A stretch of 64,000 nucleotides of DNA, from the NCBI RefSeq assembly GCF_001908235.1, contig NZ_LGHK01000025.1, positions 48,188-112,187 on the forward strand, in the 5' to 3' direction. This document shows positions 44,920 to 53,298 of this stretch, piece after piece. The first letter of the stretch is position 1. Every line of letters begins with the position of its first letter. The position numbers were made by a program, and so were the translations under genes. The notes beneath the pieces were generated by a model. The model saw only the letters and a list, made by a program, of their open reading frames with translations. It made no database searches and was not told the DNA's origin. Source of the stretch: Bradyrhizobium sp. NAS96.2 (GTDB lineage Bacteria > Pseudomonadota > Alphaproteobacteria > Rhizobiales > Xanthobacteraceae).

Positions 44920-45192
44920 CTATCGAGCGGGGCTGGTCGCATCGCGGCGGCGTGCATACAGCAACGATGGCTGGTGCTGCCCAGTTGGCGGTACGGCTTG
45001 AGAATCGAATTGCAGCCAAGGCTGATACTTGGCACGCCATTTCGGACCAGGACCCCGCATGTAGTGCAGCTCGGGCCGGTAGCTGTCGCGCACGTCCAGA
45101 ATCAGATTACGAACGACACAAGCGAAATCGGAGGCCGTGTCGGCCGCCCTCCGAGCAAGACCCGACAAGGCGCATGCATCCAAGATTCTCAT
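44920..45192 (-). CDS. Small unknown protein (90 residues)
   Basis: ATG 45192 has a very good ribosome site, GAGGAG, 8 bases upstream. The product starts MRILDACALSGLARRAADTA and contains LILDVRDSYRPELHYMRGP. It has no signal peptide or known domain. It lies just upstream of the ClpP-like gene (20 bases) on the same strand, so co-transcription is likely. The C-terminal 25 residues look less ordered. Confidence 0.45.
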   Translation of the reverse strand: MRILDACALSGLARRAADTASDFACVVRNLILDVRDSYRPELHYMRGPGPKWRAKYQPWLQFDSQAVPPTGQHQPSLLYARRRDATSPAR

Positions 45193-45508
45193 CGCTGTGA
45201 CTCCTCGGTCGCCCACGGTAGATCGGACAATTGACGCCCCGAGCATAGTCCACGAAAAGAGAACCAAACCATTGCACAGAGGTCGATCGCGTACTTTACA
45301 TTGGCGAACAACAGCAAACCTAAGTTTAGATCTGCCCGAGCCTAACCGACCTTCAAACGGCGCTTACTCGGATCTGCCGCGATGCAACACGGCCCAGCTG
45401 ACCTGCGCTGCGGCGATGCCGCGTGCTTTCAGCACCGACGTCGTGATGCTAGGTTCGACGTCGGCAGGAACTACCTGCTTCCTGCTTCATACAGAACGGG
45501 AGGACAAC
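45193..45508. other. Intergenic region upstream of dodecin
   Basis: About 315 bases between divergent genes. No gene is supported. The right end carries GGGAGGA, the dodecin ribosome site. Confidence 0.4.
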
Positions 45509-45724
45509 ATGGCTGAGAGCGTCTACAAGGTCATTGAGCTCATCGGGACCAGCGATACATCCTGGGAAAAGGCCGCCGCCAACGCGGTGGAGCAAGCCGC
45601 AAAATCCCTGCGAGATCTTCGCGTTGCAGAGGTCGTCAAACTCGATATGCAACTGGACGCCAAGGGAAAAGTCGAAGCCTATCGCGCCAAACTCAACGTC
45701 TCATTCAAGTTCGAGGGCTCCTGA
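45509..45724 (+). CDS. Dodecin family protein
   Basis: 71 residues, the standard length. VYKVIELIGTSDTSWEKAAA and NAVEQAAKSLRDLRVAEVVK, then a VEAYRAKLNVSFKFEG strand, match dodecins: small proteins that assemble as dodecamers and store flavin (or CoA) in the cytoplasm. A strong ribosome site GGGAGGA lies 5 bases before ATG 45509. It stands alone on the plus strand, beside a stress-type gene group. Confidence 0.93.
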   Translation: MAESVYKVIELIGTSDTSWEKAAANAVEQAAKSLRDLRVAEVVKLDMQLDAKGKVEAYRAKLNVSFKFEGS

Positions 45725-45839
45725 CCTGAAGTGAACTTGCTTCACGGCCGGATCGTCGACCGCCGGATCGCGCTCGCGTTGACACTTCATGCGGGCCCCC
45801 CGAAGTTACTCCTCCGCGAATGTCAGGTCGCAAGCGGGG

Positions 45840-46331
45840 CTACATCCGCTTGACCTGTTCGAGCCAGCTCACAAAGTGTGGGCGCCCTCCAAATCTGCTC
45901 CCCAATGCTTCCAATTCTTGTCGAAAAATCGGGAGAGAAAGTGTTCTTTTGATATCTGGCTCTCTTATCTTCCAGACCTCCGATGGAAGGTAGCCATGCA
46001 CTTTGAGCTCATAGAGTTCGAAGATCGAGTAAATGATTTCATGTGCTGCTCGACGTTCTTCCGGCGTCATCTCCAAGTTACCGGGCCCGTCCCGCCCATC
46101 GAAAGCAGTTATTGGGAGGTTGCGCCTCACGTCAGAGATTTGATCAGAATATTTGAGAAATATCTCGGCTCCCAAACGCCTATTGTTGGTGTAAAGCGCA
46201 GTGTAGACGGCAATACTGCCAACGATGACGGTGCCAAGTGTCATGAATCGCAGAATATGATCAAGCACTTGCACTCTCCTTTGCTCGTGCACATGCGAGA
46301 GCCGGATTACATCGTTTGAAATCTTGGCCAT
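45840..46331 (-). CDS. Single-pass membrane protein, unknown
   Basis: 163 residues from ATG 46331. One membrane segment, FMTLGTVIVGSIAVYTALYT, lies near 29-48, with a soluble C-terminal part (EIFLKYSDQISDVRRNLP, HEIIYSIFELYELKVHGYLP). Such proteins are common in proteobacteria without assigned function. It follows hemA by about 60 bases on the same strand and could be the last gene of that row. Confidence 0.65.
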   Translation of the reverse strand: MAKISNDVIRLSHVHEQRRVQVLDHILRFMTLGTVIVGSIAVYTALYTNNRRLGAEIFLKYSDQISDVRRNLPITAFDGRDGPGNLEMTPEERRAAHEIIYSIFELYELKVHGYLPSEVWKIREPDIKRTLSLPIFRQELEALGSRFGGRPHFVSWLEQVKRM

Positions 46332-46392
46332 GCCGAGCGCGTCACCACCGGTAGAGCTTGGTTGATGCGCCCGACCGATGCTCCCATGATGT

Positions 46393-47622
46393 TCACTCTG
46401 CCGCGAGCGCGCCGTAACGGAGAGGTAGACCGAGATGCTCCCAGACGTGGACCAGCGCCTCAGCGAACGCATTGATGAGAGCGTCATCGTGATACGGCGT
46501 CGGCGTGATGCGCAGCCGTTCGGTGCCGCGCTGAACGGTCGGATAGTTGATCGGCTGGACGTAGATGCCATGCTCGGCGAGGAGGAGATCACTCGCTTCC
46601 TTGCACTTCTCCGGATCACCCACCATCACTGGCACAATGTGCGTGTCATTCGGCATGACCGGCAGGCCGGCGGCATTGAGCGCAGCCTTGACCCGCGCGG
46701 CACGGTCCTGATGGCGGTGGCGCTCCCATTGCGAGGTCTTGAGGTGCCGGATCGCCGCGGTCGCCGCGGCGCACACCGCCGGCGGCAGCGCGGTGGTGAA
46801 AATGAACCCGGGCGCGTACGAGCGCACCGCATCAATGATATCAGCATTGGCCGCGATGTAGCCGCCGAGGCAGCCGAATGCCTTCGCCAGCGTCCCCTCG
46901 ACTACGTCGATGCGGTGCAAAGCCCCTTCCCGCGCGGCGATGCCGGCACCGCGTGGCCCGTACATGCCGGCCGAATGGACCTCGTCGATATACGTCATGG
47001 CGCCGTAGCGCTCGGCGAGGTCGCAGATCCGATTCACCGGCGCGACGTCGCCGTCCATCGAGTAGATAGCCTCGAACACGATCAGCTTCGGACGGTCGGG
47101 CGCCGCCGCCGCCAGCAAATCTTCGAGATGACTCACGTCGTTGTGGCACCAGATCTTCTTTTCCGCGCTGGCGCGCCCTACGCCCTCGATCATCGAATTG
47201 TGGTTCCAAGCGTCCGAGAAGATCACGCAGTTTGGAAGAAGCTTGGCGATGGTCGCGATACCGGTCTCGTTGGATACGTACCCCGAGGTGAAGACCAGGG
47301 CAGCCTCCTTACCGTGCAGGTCGGCGAGCTCGCGCTCCAACTCGACCAGCGGGTGATCGGTGCCGGAGATGTTGCGGGTGCCGCCGGCGCCGGCGCCCAT
47401 GCGAGTGGCGGTTTCGACCATAGCGCCGATCACCTTCGGATGCTGGCCCATGCCGAGGTAGTCGTTCGAGCACCAGATCACGACCGGCCGCGGGCCGTCC
47501 GCTGAATGCCAGATCGCGTGTGGAAATCGACCGGCAATACGCTCGATATCGGCAAACACGCGATAGCGCCGCTCCTCATGAAGGCGCGCAAGCGCTGCGG
47601 AAAAGAAGTGATCATAGTTCAT
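46393..47622 (-). CDS. hemA: 5-aminolevulinate synthase
   Basis: 409 residues, the length of rhizobial ALA synthases. It makes 5-aminolevulinate from glycine and succinyl-CoA with pyridoxal phosphate, the first step of haem synthesis. Motifs: [56 protein letters not shown] Asp region, and the PLP-binding Lys near residue 247 in [14 protein letters not shown]. All look intact. GGAG lies upstream of the ATG. The gene lies 140 bases after two small ORFs and clpX on the same strand. Rhizobia usually carry hemA elsewhere, so this may be a second copy; I cannot test that here. Confidence 0.95.
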   Translation of the reverse strand: MNYDHFFSAALARLHEERRYRVFADIERIAGRFPHAIWHSADGPRPVVIWCSNDYLGMGQHPKVIGAMVETATRMGAGAGGTRNISGTDHPLVELERELADLHGKEAALVFTSGYVSNETGIATIAKLLPNCVIFSDAWNHNSMIEGVGRASAEKKIWCHNDVSHLEDLLAAAAPDRPKLIVFEAIYSMDGDVAPVNRICDLAERYGAMTYIDEVHSAGMYGPRGAGIAAREGALHRIDVVEGTLAKAFGCLGGYIAANADIIDAVRSYAPGFIFTTALPPAVCAAATAAIRHLKTSQWERHRHQDRAARVKAALNAAGLPVMPNDTHIVPVMVGDPEKCKEASDLLLAEHGIYVQPINYPTVQRGTERLRITPTPYHDDALINAFAEALVHVWEHLGLPLRYGALAAE

Positions 47623-47639
47623 AGAGAACGATCTCCGTC

Positions 47640-47665
47640 CAGCTTGCGCTCGATCATCGAAAAAA
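47640..47665 (-). promoter_or_regulatory. Weak FixK/FNR-like half-conserved site upstream of hemA
   Basis: On the minus strand ATGATCGAGCGCAA matches the TTGA/C-N6-T/GCAA FixK/FNR pattern in 7 of 8 defined positions. It lies about 30 bases before the hemA start. One mismatch and a close position make it only a candidate. Confidence 0.22.
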
Positions 47666-47748
47666 CCCTTCTATGAAGACGGCCGCCGCCAATTCGAGTC
47701 GGGCCTTAATGGAGCGGCCGGTCCTTCCGGAGGCTAAGGACCGCCCGC

Positions 47749-47770
47749 GGGGAGCCACCCTAGGCTCCCC
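47749..47770 (-). terminator. Hairpin at the end of the small ORF before hemA
   Basis: GGGGAGCC (47749-47756) and GGCTCCCC (47763-47770) form an 8-base stem across the stop codon of the ORF at 47760. A second inverted repeat, GGTCCTT/AAGGACC, follows at 47720-47742. Neither has a T-run. They may partly end clpX-side transcription before hemA. Confidence 0.4.
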
Positions 47771-47966
47771 TGCCCAGCTTGCCGATGACACAGCGCCACG
47801 CTGCGAGGCGCTCGGCCGGATGCTGCCTCATCCAATCCGCAAGCTGCGGCGCCCCCATCAAGCATGACCGCACCGAGACATCCGCGAAATCTGAGGTGGT
47901 GACGGTCTGCTCGTGACAATTTTCCGGAGAGGACAGGCTGCAGAGGACGGCGATGATCTTGATCAC
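47760..47966 (-). CDS. Small unknown protein (68 residues)
   Basis: GTG 47966 overlaps the preceding stop as GTGA, so it is translationally coupled. The product has IIAVLCSLSSPENCHEQTVT and SCLMGAPQLADWMRQHPAER, then WRCVIGKLGRGA. I recognise it as a conserved short rhizobial protein without function. It contains three Cys and no signal peptide or membrane span. Confidence 0.6.
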   Translation of the reverse strand: MIKIIAVLCSLSSPENCHEQTVTTSDFADVSVRSCLMGAPQLADWMRQHPAERLAAWRCVIGKLGRGA

Positions 47967-48148
47967 GAGAGAGCCCCAAGGTCGCGAGCCGCAATGGCAT
48001 GGCCGATGGTGTGAGCCGTCGCCCCTTTGTTGCTCGGCGTTTCCCTCGGCAATGGCAGGACCACGCTGTCACAAGTTGCCTGAGCTTCCCGCACCAGGCG
48101 ACTGCGCTCGCGCCCGGACTGCTGGATGAACCGAAAGAACTCTTCCAT
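47963..48148 (-). CDS. Small unknown protein (61 residues)
   Basis: ATG 48148 is preferred to an earlier in-frame ATG at 48193. Product begins MEEFFRFIQQSGRERSRLVR and continues ATCDSVVLPLPRETPSNKGA, with no known domain. It is coupled to the next ORF by GTGA overlap, and lies 70 bases after clpX. The pair sits between clpX and hemA. Confidence 0.55.
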   Translation of the reverse strand: MEEFFRFIQQSGRERSRLVREAQATCDSVVLPLPRETPSNKGATAHTIGHAIAARDLGALS

Positions 48149-48219
48149 GTTCCGTCTCCTCTCTAGCTCTCTACACCATTCATTTGGCGACATGAGCCGC
48201 TCACTCTACGTTCGATCGC

Positions 48220-49485
48220 CTACGCCCCACGAGCGCTACGTTTGTGATCGGGTCGGTCCGCGAAAATGTAGAGCGGACGGGCCGTGCCTTCCGCGACTTC
48301 GCGTGAAATCACGACTTCTTCCACACCTTCCAGGCCCGGCAGATCGAACATGGTCTCGAGCAGGATCGCTTCGAGGATCGAACGCAGACCACGCGCGCCG
48401 GTCTTGCGCTCGATCGCCTTGCGGGCGATCGCGCCAAACGCCTCGTCGGCGAAGGTCAGCTCGATGTTCTCCATTTCGAACAGCCGCTGGTACTGTTTCA
48501 CCAGCGCGTTCTTGGGCTCGGTGAGAATCTTCTTCAGCGAGTTCTCGTCCAGATCCTTGAGCGTCGCCACAACAGGCAGACGACCGACGAACTCGGGGAT
48601 GAGGCCGTACTTCAAGAGATCCTCAGGCTCGACGTGGCGGAAGATCTCGCCGGTACGGCGATCTTCCGGCGCCATCACCTGCGCCGCGAAACCGATCGAG
48701 GTCGACCGGCCGCGCGCGGAGATGATCTTCTCGAGGCCCGAGAACGCACCGCCGCAGATGAACAGGATGTTGGTGGTGTCCACCTGCAGGAGCTCCTGCT
48801 GCGGATGCTTGCGGCCGCCCAGCGGCGGGACCGAAGCCACGGTGCCTTCCATGATCTTCAGCAGCGCCTGCTGCACGCCCTCACCCGACACGTCGCGGGT
48901 GATCGAGGGATTGTCGGACTTGCGGCTGACCTTGTCGATTTCGTCGATGTAGACGATGCCGCGCTGGGCCCGCTCGATATTGTAGTCGGCGGCCTGCAGC
49001 AGCTTCAGGATGATGTTCTCGACGTCCTCGCCGACATAGCCGGCTTCAGTCAACGCGGTCGCGTCTGCCATGGCGAAGGGAACGTCGAGGATGCGGGCCA
49101 ACGTCTGCGCGAGCAGCGTCTTGCCCGAACCGGTCGGACCGATCAGCAGGATGTTCGACTTCGCGAGCTCGACGTCGTTGTGCTTGGTCTGGTGGTTAAG
49201 CCGCTTGTAGTGATTGTGGACGGCGACCGACAGCACCTTCTTCGCATGGCTCTGGCCGATGACGTAGTCATCCAGGACCTTGCAGATTTCCTTCGGCGCC
49301 GGAATGCCGTCGCGTGACTTGACCAGCGAGGATTTGTCCTCCTCGCGGATCATGTCCGTGCAGAGCTCGACGCACTCGTCGCAGATGAAGACCGTGCCAC
49401 CCGCAATTACTTTGCGGACTTCGTGCTGGCTCTTGCCGCAGAACGAGCAAAATAGCGGGTTCTTGGAAGGTAATTGAACTGCCAT
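48220..49485 (-). CDS. clpX: ClpX, ATP-dependent unfoldase (accessory copy likely)
   Basis: 421 residues from ATG 49485; upstream frame belongs to the next gene. N-terminal zinc domain C13-x2-C16 ... C35-x2-C38, Walker A GPTGSGKT at 116-123, Walker [10 protein letters not shown], pore loop GYVGEDVE region, and the IGF loop (STSIGFAAQ) needed to dock ClpP. ClpX unfolds proteins for ClpP or remodels them alone. No clpP or lon is next to it, unlike the usual clpP-clpX-lon arrangement, so I infer an accessory copy. It follows a DUF6894-like gene by 7 bases and precedes two small ORFs and hemA on the same strand. Confidence 0.96.
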   Translation of the reverse strand: MAVQLPSKNPLFCSFCGKSQHEVRKVIAGGTVFICDECVELCTDMIREEDKSSLVKSRDGIPAPKEICKVLDDYVIGQSHAKKVLSVAVHNHYKRLNHQTKHNDVELAKSNILLIGPTGSGKTLLAQTLARILDVPFAMADATALTEAGYVGEDVENIILKLLQAADYNIERAQRGIVYIDEIDKVSRKSDNPSITRDVSGEGVQQALLKIMEGTVASVPPLGGRKHPQQELLQVDTTNILFICGGAFSGLEKIISARGRSTSIGFAAQVMAPEDRRTGEIFRHVEPEDLLKYGLIPEFVGRLPVVATLKDLDENSLKKILTEPKNALVKQYQRLFEMENIELTFADEAFGAIARKAIERKTGARGLRSILEAILLETMFDLPGLEGVEEVVISREVAEGTARPLYIFADRPDHKRSARGA

Positions 49486-49492
49486 GGCGACC

Positions 49493-49726
49493 TCAATGCG
49501 GCTTGCCGAGGACGAACGAGAAGGGGATGACAAAGAGTTCATCGCCCTGGTCGTCGCTAACGTGCAGGACCCAGTCGCGCCAGTCTTCAAGGCTAAGCTC
49601 ATCAGTGAACGAGTGCACGACGCGAGTCGCGTGATCACGGGCCTCTTCGAGACCGTCTACAACGGCGCCACGTCGATCGACGAAAACCTTTTGCGTGCTC
49701 GAACAGTGAAAATAGACTTGGGTCAT
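49493..49726 (-). CDS. DUF6894-like small protein
   Basis: 77 residues from ATG 49726, which has GGAG in the right place; an in-frame ATG lies 15 bases earlier. [20 protein letters not shown], then [20 protein letters not shown] and [20 protein letters not shown], match a short family common in Bradyrhizobium (DUF6894). Function unknown. It leads the clpX row with a 7-base gap. Confidence 0.8.
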   Translation of the reverse strand: MTQVYFHCSSTQKVFVDRRGAVVDGLEEARDHATRVVHSFTDELSLEDWRDWVLHVSDDQGDELFVIPFSFVLGKPH

Positions 49727-49884
49727 GTTGAGCTCCTTCAACAGAACGGGTTACCGAAAATTACCGCCGCAGATGTCGTCGCGGTGACACTGACGGCAGA
49801 GTGGAAGATGCTCGCATGAGCTCGAACCACATCCAGGTGGTCATGAGAGGAAATAGGATCATCTGAACACCTCGTTGACTGTAT

Positions 49885-50178
49885 GTGGCGGCGGATAGCG
49901 CGAAGATCGGCAGCATCGAACGGCTGATGATCGACAAGACGAGCGGCAAAGTGTCGTATGCGGTTCTCAGTTTTGGCGGCTTTCTCGGCATCGGCGACGA
50001 CCACTATCCGTTGCCATGGCAATCGCTGAAATACGACACAAACCTTGGCGGCTACGTCACAGGCATCACGGAAAGCCAGCTTCAAGGCGCGCCGAAATAT
50101 CGAGACGACGCGGGCTGGAATTGGAACGACCCTACGGTCGGCCGATCTGTGAATGAGTACTACGGCGTCCCGTTCTGA
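49885..50178 (+). CDS. PRC-barrel protein, N-terminally short
   Basis: 97 residues from GTG 49885. KIGSIERLMIDKTSGKVSYA, VLSFGGFLGIGDDHYPLPW and YVTGITESQLQGAPKYRDDA are characteristic of PRC-barrel stress proteins in rhizobia, ending with NEYYGVPF. The usual first 20 residues (ISSxxVEGTxVY) are absent; an in-frame stop lies at 49876 just upstream. The gene is therefore truncated or frameshifted at its 5' end. Divergent from the DUF6894/clpX row. Confidence 0.7.
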   Translation: MAADSAKIGSIERLMIDKTSGKVSYAVLSFGGFLGIGDDHYPLPWQSLKYDTNLGGYVTGITESQLQGAPKYRDDAGWNWNDPTVGRSVNEYYGVPF

Positions 50179-50193
50179 CTGTATCCATTCCGA

Positions 50194-50216
50194 GGCGCGC
50201 CCGCTCTGGGCGCGCC
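50194..50216 (+). terminator. GC-rich hairpin after the PRC-barrel gene
   Basis: GGCGCGCCC, loop GCTCT, GGGCGCGCC: a perfect 9-base stem 15 bases after the stop. Followed by CAGCTCTATTTG, only a weak T-tract. Probable terminator. Confidence 0.6.
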
Positions 50217-50231
50217 CAGCTCTATTTGCGC

Positions 50232-50449
50232 ATGTCCGTTCAACGCGAAATCTACCAAAGCTCTAACGGAAATCGCTGGACTTTATGCAGCGAGGATGAC
50301 GGGCGCGTTTTCGTCCTGCACGAGGCAAATCTGCGATCGGCGACGCCTTGGAGCAGATCGAGATTTCCGATTTTCTGTCTCACGGTAAGGCCGGCCCGGA
50401 ACAACAAGCGCTGCTTCGACCGATTGCAACGCTCGCTCAAATGAACTGA
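50232..50449 (+). pseudogene. Small conserved protein, frameshifted
   Basis: ATG 50232 encodes MSVQREIYQSSNGNRWTLCS and DDGRVFVLHEANLRS, a familiar rhizobial small protein. From about 50340 this frame becomes Arg-rich and ends at 50444. The next frame gives GDALEQIEISDFLSHGKAGP and EQQALLRPIATLAQMN with a stop at 50449, which completes the family. A one-base loss near CGATCGGCG explains it. Function unknown. Confidence 0.7.
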
Positions 50450-50487
50450 GCCACTCGCTCGGCGTTGTCAGCGTCTGGAGGCTATAA

Positions 50488-50673
50488 ATGTCCATCGAAG
50501 AGACGGAAACAGGTGTCCGAGAGACGCTGCGCGAGTTTTCGCGGGGCATCGCTAACGATGTTGTGCGCCCGACGTGGATCGACCGCCTTAGTGCCGCAAC
50601 TCGCGAAGCTCCGCTTGAAATGCTCGCCGCAGCATTTTTGGTCGGAGCCCTCCTAGGGCGTCGACGCTATTAG
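50488..50673 (+). CDS. Small protein with C-terminal membrane segment
   Basis: 61 residues. An acidic N-terminus (MSIEETETGVRETLREFSRG) is followed by a hydrophobic LEMLAAAFLVGALLGRRRY end. It resembles short tail-anchored stress proteins. No named family. The start is plausible by position, about 40 bases after the previous ORF. Confidence 0.5.
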   Translation: MSIEETETGVRETLREFSRGIANDVVRPTWIDRLSAATREAPLEMLAAAFLVGALLGRRRY

Positions 50674-50793
50674 AGCACTCGTCCAGCCCGGCATCGCGGC
50701 GGCAATCAACAATGTGCTGATCGCGGGATTGCCCCGGCTATTTCTCCTCCGGTAGCCTCTTGGAATGCCTCCCCTCCAGCAGTAGCCCCCACC

Positions 50794-50979
50794 ATGACCG
50801 ACACTACCGCCGAGACAGCCCGGCTGATGAAGGTCGCCGAGGCGATCGTCCATGAGATGGACCGCCAAGGCGTCGCCGAGTTATTGGCCGATCGAGGCTT
50901 CAAGATTATGGATCCGGCGAACGTCGTGATACGCGCCGCGGACGGCGACGTGATCCCGTTTCGAAGGCCGTCGAGCTAA
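50794..50979 (+). CDS. Small unknown protein (61 residues)
   Basis: MTDTTAETARLMKVAEAIVH then VAELLADRGFKIMDPANVVI and a short basic end. Composition is typical of coding sequence, without signal peptide, Cys or membrane span. No family recognised. No strong ribosome site, though CAGCAG/CCACC precedes. Confidence 0.45.
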   Translation: MTDTTAETARLMKVAEAIVHEMDRQGVAELLADRGFKIMDPANVVIRAADGDVIPFRRPSS

Positions 50980-51076
50980 CGCACGCCCAATTGACCAAAG
51001 TCTCGCATTGCGAGCGCACGCGAGACCCAAATCCTAGCGGCTTCTCGCCCAACATGTTTCGGGCGATCATGGCCGC

Positions 51077-51544
51077 ATGGGCTCGAAATCCCGGGAGTAC
51101 ATGTTCGGCGCGACTGTCAGGCACCTTGCCGAACGGGCTGCGGAGGCGCGTCGGGAGGCCAATGTGCTAGGCTGCCAGGCGTGGAACGCCCGGATGCTCG
51201 CCTTCCAGGGGCCTGCCCAGCCATCCCCTGCCCTCGGTGACGCGCTCAACGCCGGCTACCGCTATCTCGAGGTGAAGTGCCTCGGCTGCGACACCCATCA
51301 GACAGTGGCGCTGGATATCGTCCGCCGACCGAAGTGGACACCGATCCACGAGCTCGAGCGGTATATGCGATGCAAGGCTTGCTCACGCCGGGCCGGTCAC
51401 CCGTTTAAGCGCAGCCATCTGGTGGCACTGCGGACGAACAAGATCTCAACCATGAATCCGCCGTCGACTTGGTGGCCGGGGGGAACGGTGACAGCCCTAA
51501 CGCTCGTCCCGCATATATGGACTTCGCTAAGAGACGAGTCGTAA
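51077..51544 (+). CDS. Conserved small protein with zinc-ribbon-like Cys pairs
   Basis: 155 residues. MGSKSREYMFGATVRHLAER and YRYLEVKCLGCDTHQTVALD, then RYMRCKACSRRAGHPFKRSH: two C-x2-C pairs likely bind zinc. I recognise it as a common unnamed Bradyrhizobium protein. The expected end is STWWPGER and a stop; here six Gs (51478-51483) instead of five shift the frame after STWWPG, adding about 24 unrelated residues. So a one-base G insertion probably altered only the C-terminus. Confidence 0.65.
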   Translation: MGSKSREYMFGATVRHLAERAAEARREANVLGCQAWNARMLAFQGPAQPSPALGDALNAGYRYLEVKCLGCDTHQTVALDIVRRPKWTPIHELERYMRCKACSRRAGHPFKRSHLVALRTNKISTMNPPSTWWPGGTVTALTLVPHIWTSLRDES

Positions 51545-51673
51545 GTCTTGATCCGCTGCTATCGTGTTTGGCCCGTGCATGTGCGCCACATTCGCCGGGT
51601 TGCCCCACAAGGTCCAAGCGATTGCGCCACTGGCAAGTATTCCACCGCAGATCGCCAAAAGGTCCTGCCTCAT
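51527..51673 (-). CDS. Small membrane protein (48 residues)
   Basis: ATG 51673 has GGAGG 7 bases upstream. The product has one hydrophobic segment, LLAICGGILASGAIAWTLWG, and a short polar tail. Its 3' end overlaps the probable extra tail of the convergent gene by 18 bases. Unknown function. Confidence 0.5.
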   Translation of the reverse strand: MRQDLLAICGGILASGAIAWTLWGNPANVAHMHGPNTIAADQDLRLVS

Positions 51674-52080
51674 TGCGTGCCTCCATATACGGTCGGTCAT
51701 CTCGAAGCATAAATCAGGCCACGCCCGATGAGCACGTTGGAGCGCCATACGTAAGGAGGAATCGATAGTCGTCTAATTTCGGAACCCCACGATGCTCCAA
51801 TCCGCGGCCGGTTGCCCAACAAATCACCTTACGAAGGTTGCTCCATCACGCTGTGATGTGGATGGGTCCTTGGAGCGCCACCAGGATATGTCTCGCCTCG
51901 CACCATCTTTCCCACTCCCGTCGACCCAGACCCGACGGGGTATTGATTGGGAGAACCCGGCTTCGGCGCGCTCACATGGGTACACGGCTCCGGGCGCTGT
52001 GAACATCGTCGTGAATTGGCGTGACAGAGTTGGTCACACGATGCCACTCCGTGCGCGATGGAAGTCTTGATTCCCCGCCG
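51674..52080. other. Stretch without a supported gene
   Basis: About 400 bases. Several short open frames exist on both strands but have shadow-like composition and no ribosome site. I see no repeat or hairpin of note. Confidence 0.35.
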
Positions 52081-52344
52081 ATGAAACTGACAGCAGATCG
52101 CCCCTTCGTTAATCCTGAGAAAGCAGCCCGTAGGCTCATGGAGCACGCTCGAGCATTCGAGCCGATCCAGGACGGCCGGATCTACATCGAGAAAATCAAC
52201 CGCCCCATGATCGACGAGGACAAGGCGACGCCGGCCGAATACTGGGCTGGTCTACAACACGCGATCGGCCAAGGCTGGCTCGAGTATCACGAGAGCGGGA
52301 CATTCGTGAGGATGCTGCAGCCAGGCAAGGACCTCCTCTCATGA
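52081..52344 (+). CDS. Small unknown protein (87 residues)
   Basis: From ATG 52081 (the frame opens at 52021). MKLTADRPFVNPEKAARRLM and DGRIYIEKINRPMIDEDKAT, then YWAGLQHAIGQGWLEYHESG. The ordered helix-strand pattern and Trp-rich end suggest a real cytoplasmic protein, possibly winged-helix-like, but I cannot name it. It is followed at once by a strong hairpin. Confidence 0.6.
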   Translation: MKLTADRPFVNPEKAARRLMEHARAFEPIQDGRIYIEKINRPMIDEDKATPAEYWAGLQHAIGQGWLEYHESGTFVRMLQPGKDLLS

Positions 52345-52348
52345 AAAA

Positions 52349-52375
52349 CACCAGCGCCTCTACCGGGCGCTGGTG
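52349..52375. terminator. Strong hairpin terminator
   Basis: CACCAGCGCC, loop TCTACCG, GGCGCTGGTG: perfect 10-base stem, 5 bases after the stop at 52344. On the minus strand it is followed by TTTTT, a classic factor-independent terminator in that direction; on the plus strand the T-run is missing. Confidence 0.75.
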
Positions 52376-52492
52376 CTGTGCAACATGCCTCGAAGATCGG
52401 TGTTCCTAATCCGGTTGGACAAGCGCGGCCGACGTTAAGCCGGTCAAATCGTCGCACGAGAAACCTATGGCCAGGAGCTGGGTTTTGCCCGA

Positions 52493-52576
52493 ATGGGAAA
52501 AGTCTTTCTAGCCATTTCCGTTATCGGCTTCTTCGTTCTAATGGCGACGTTTGCCGTCGTCGTTATCAACCTCTAA
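52493..52576 (+). CDS. Possible 27-residue membrane peptide
   Basis: ATG 52493 to TAA 52576. The whole product is hydrophobic: MGKVFLAISVIGFFVLMATF and a short AVVVINL tail, one membrane span. No good ribosome site. Plausible but unproven. Confidence 0.28.
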   Translation: MGKVFLAISVIGFFVLMATFAVVVINL

Positions 52577-52667
52577 GACCTTATCCGATTCCCGCTCGTC
52601 GACGCCGTCTTGCTCGCCCTGGCAGGTGCACGGGCTGACGAGGCCCACCATTCTTCCAAAAGGTCGC

Positions 52668-52826
52668 CTAAGTCTGCCGTCCCGGAGGATCTGGCGCCGC
52701 GCCGAAGAAAGCCGGGTCCTCGGCGATATAGTCGAACACCTCGCCGTAGTTGAGATTGAGCTTTTCATGGATCAGCGCCCAATGTGCGCCATCGGGAAGG
52801 TCCAGCGCATACGTTCCTGCATTCAC
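52668..52826 (-). CDS. Short conserved-looking ORF (52 residues)
   Basis: GTG 52826 to TAG 52668. The product includes YALDLPDGAHWALIHEKLNL and NYGEVFDYIAEDPAFFGAAP, which reads as a genuine compact protein. Start codon and ribosome site are weak. No family name. Confidence 0.42.
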   Translation of the reverse strand: MNAGTYALDLPDGAHWALIHEKLNLNYGEVFDYIAEDPAFFGAAPDPPGRQT

Positions 52827-52860
52827 TTAGGTATGGCAGCGACGTTGTCATAAGAAACGG

Positions 52861-52890
52861 CCCCAGCACCCTTGGAGGGCAATGCTGGGG
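52861..52890 (-). terminator. Hairpin downstream of the HTH/zinc-ribbon pair
   Basis: CCCCAGCA (52861-52868) and TGCTGGGG (52883-52890) with an inner CCCTT/GAGGG pairing. On the minus strand it is followed by CCGTTTCTT. Likely terminator for the genes at 53119-53449. Confidence 0.6.
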
Positions 52891-53118
52891 GCGTCTCACC
52901 GCGCGGGCTGAATCGAGAGAGGGCCGCTCGCGTATTACGGCCCCCAACCGAGAAAATTCTCGAAAATCTCACGCGCTGAAATGCTCTCACTCGGCAAGAG
53001 CTACTTTACCCTTATCCACAGGGTTTGAGGATTCCGGGAAAGCACGGTGTTCCGAACAACGGACCGATCAGCATACAGGAGCGCACCAACCATTCCCGGC
53101 ACGGTACCTTCCTATTGG

Positions 53119-53298
53119 TTATCGTCCGTGCGCTGCCGGCTCCGACGTTTCCGTGTAGCCGCAGTTGAAGCACTCGAATACGCACCACTCGCGACCATCG
53201 TCATCGGCGTTATGCTTGATCGTGGCCATGCCCTTGCCGCACGCCCGACAAGGCGGCCAGTTGGGGGCTCCTCTAATCTTGAAAGCTGCCTTATTCAT
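53119..53298 (-). CDS. Small zinc-ribbon protein (59 residues)
   Basis: ATG 53298 lies inside the end of the upstream HTH gene (overlap of 8 bases), so translation is coupled. The product has two Cys pairs, PCRACGKGMATIKH and CVFECFNCGYTET, a classic zinc ribbon. No other domain. It may bind nucleic acid or act with the HTH protein. Confidence 0.65.
   Translation of the reverse strand: MNKAAFKIRGAPNWPPCRACGKGMATIKHNADDDGREWCVFECFNCGYTETSEPAAHGR

Noticed and set aside
49728..49741. TTGA-N6-TCAA FNR/FixK-like site before the DUF6894-like gene
   Set aside because: It overlaps the ribosome site and lies 1-15 bases from the start codon; the palindrome results from the Shine-Dalgarno and start context.
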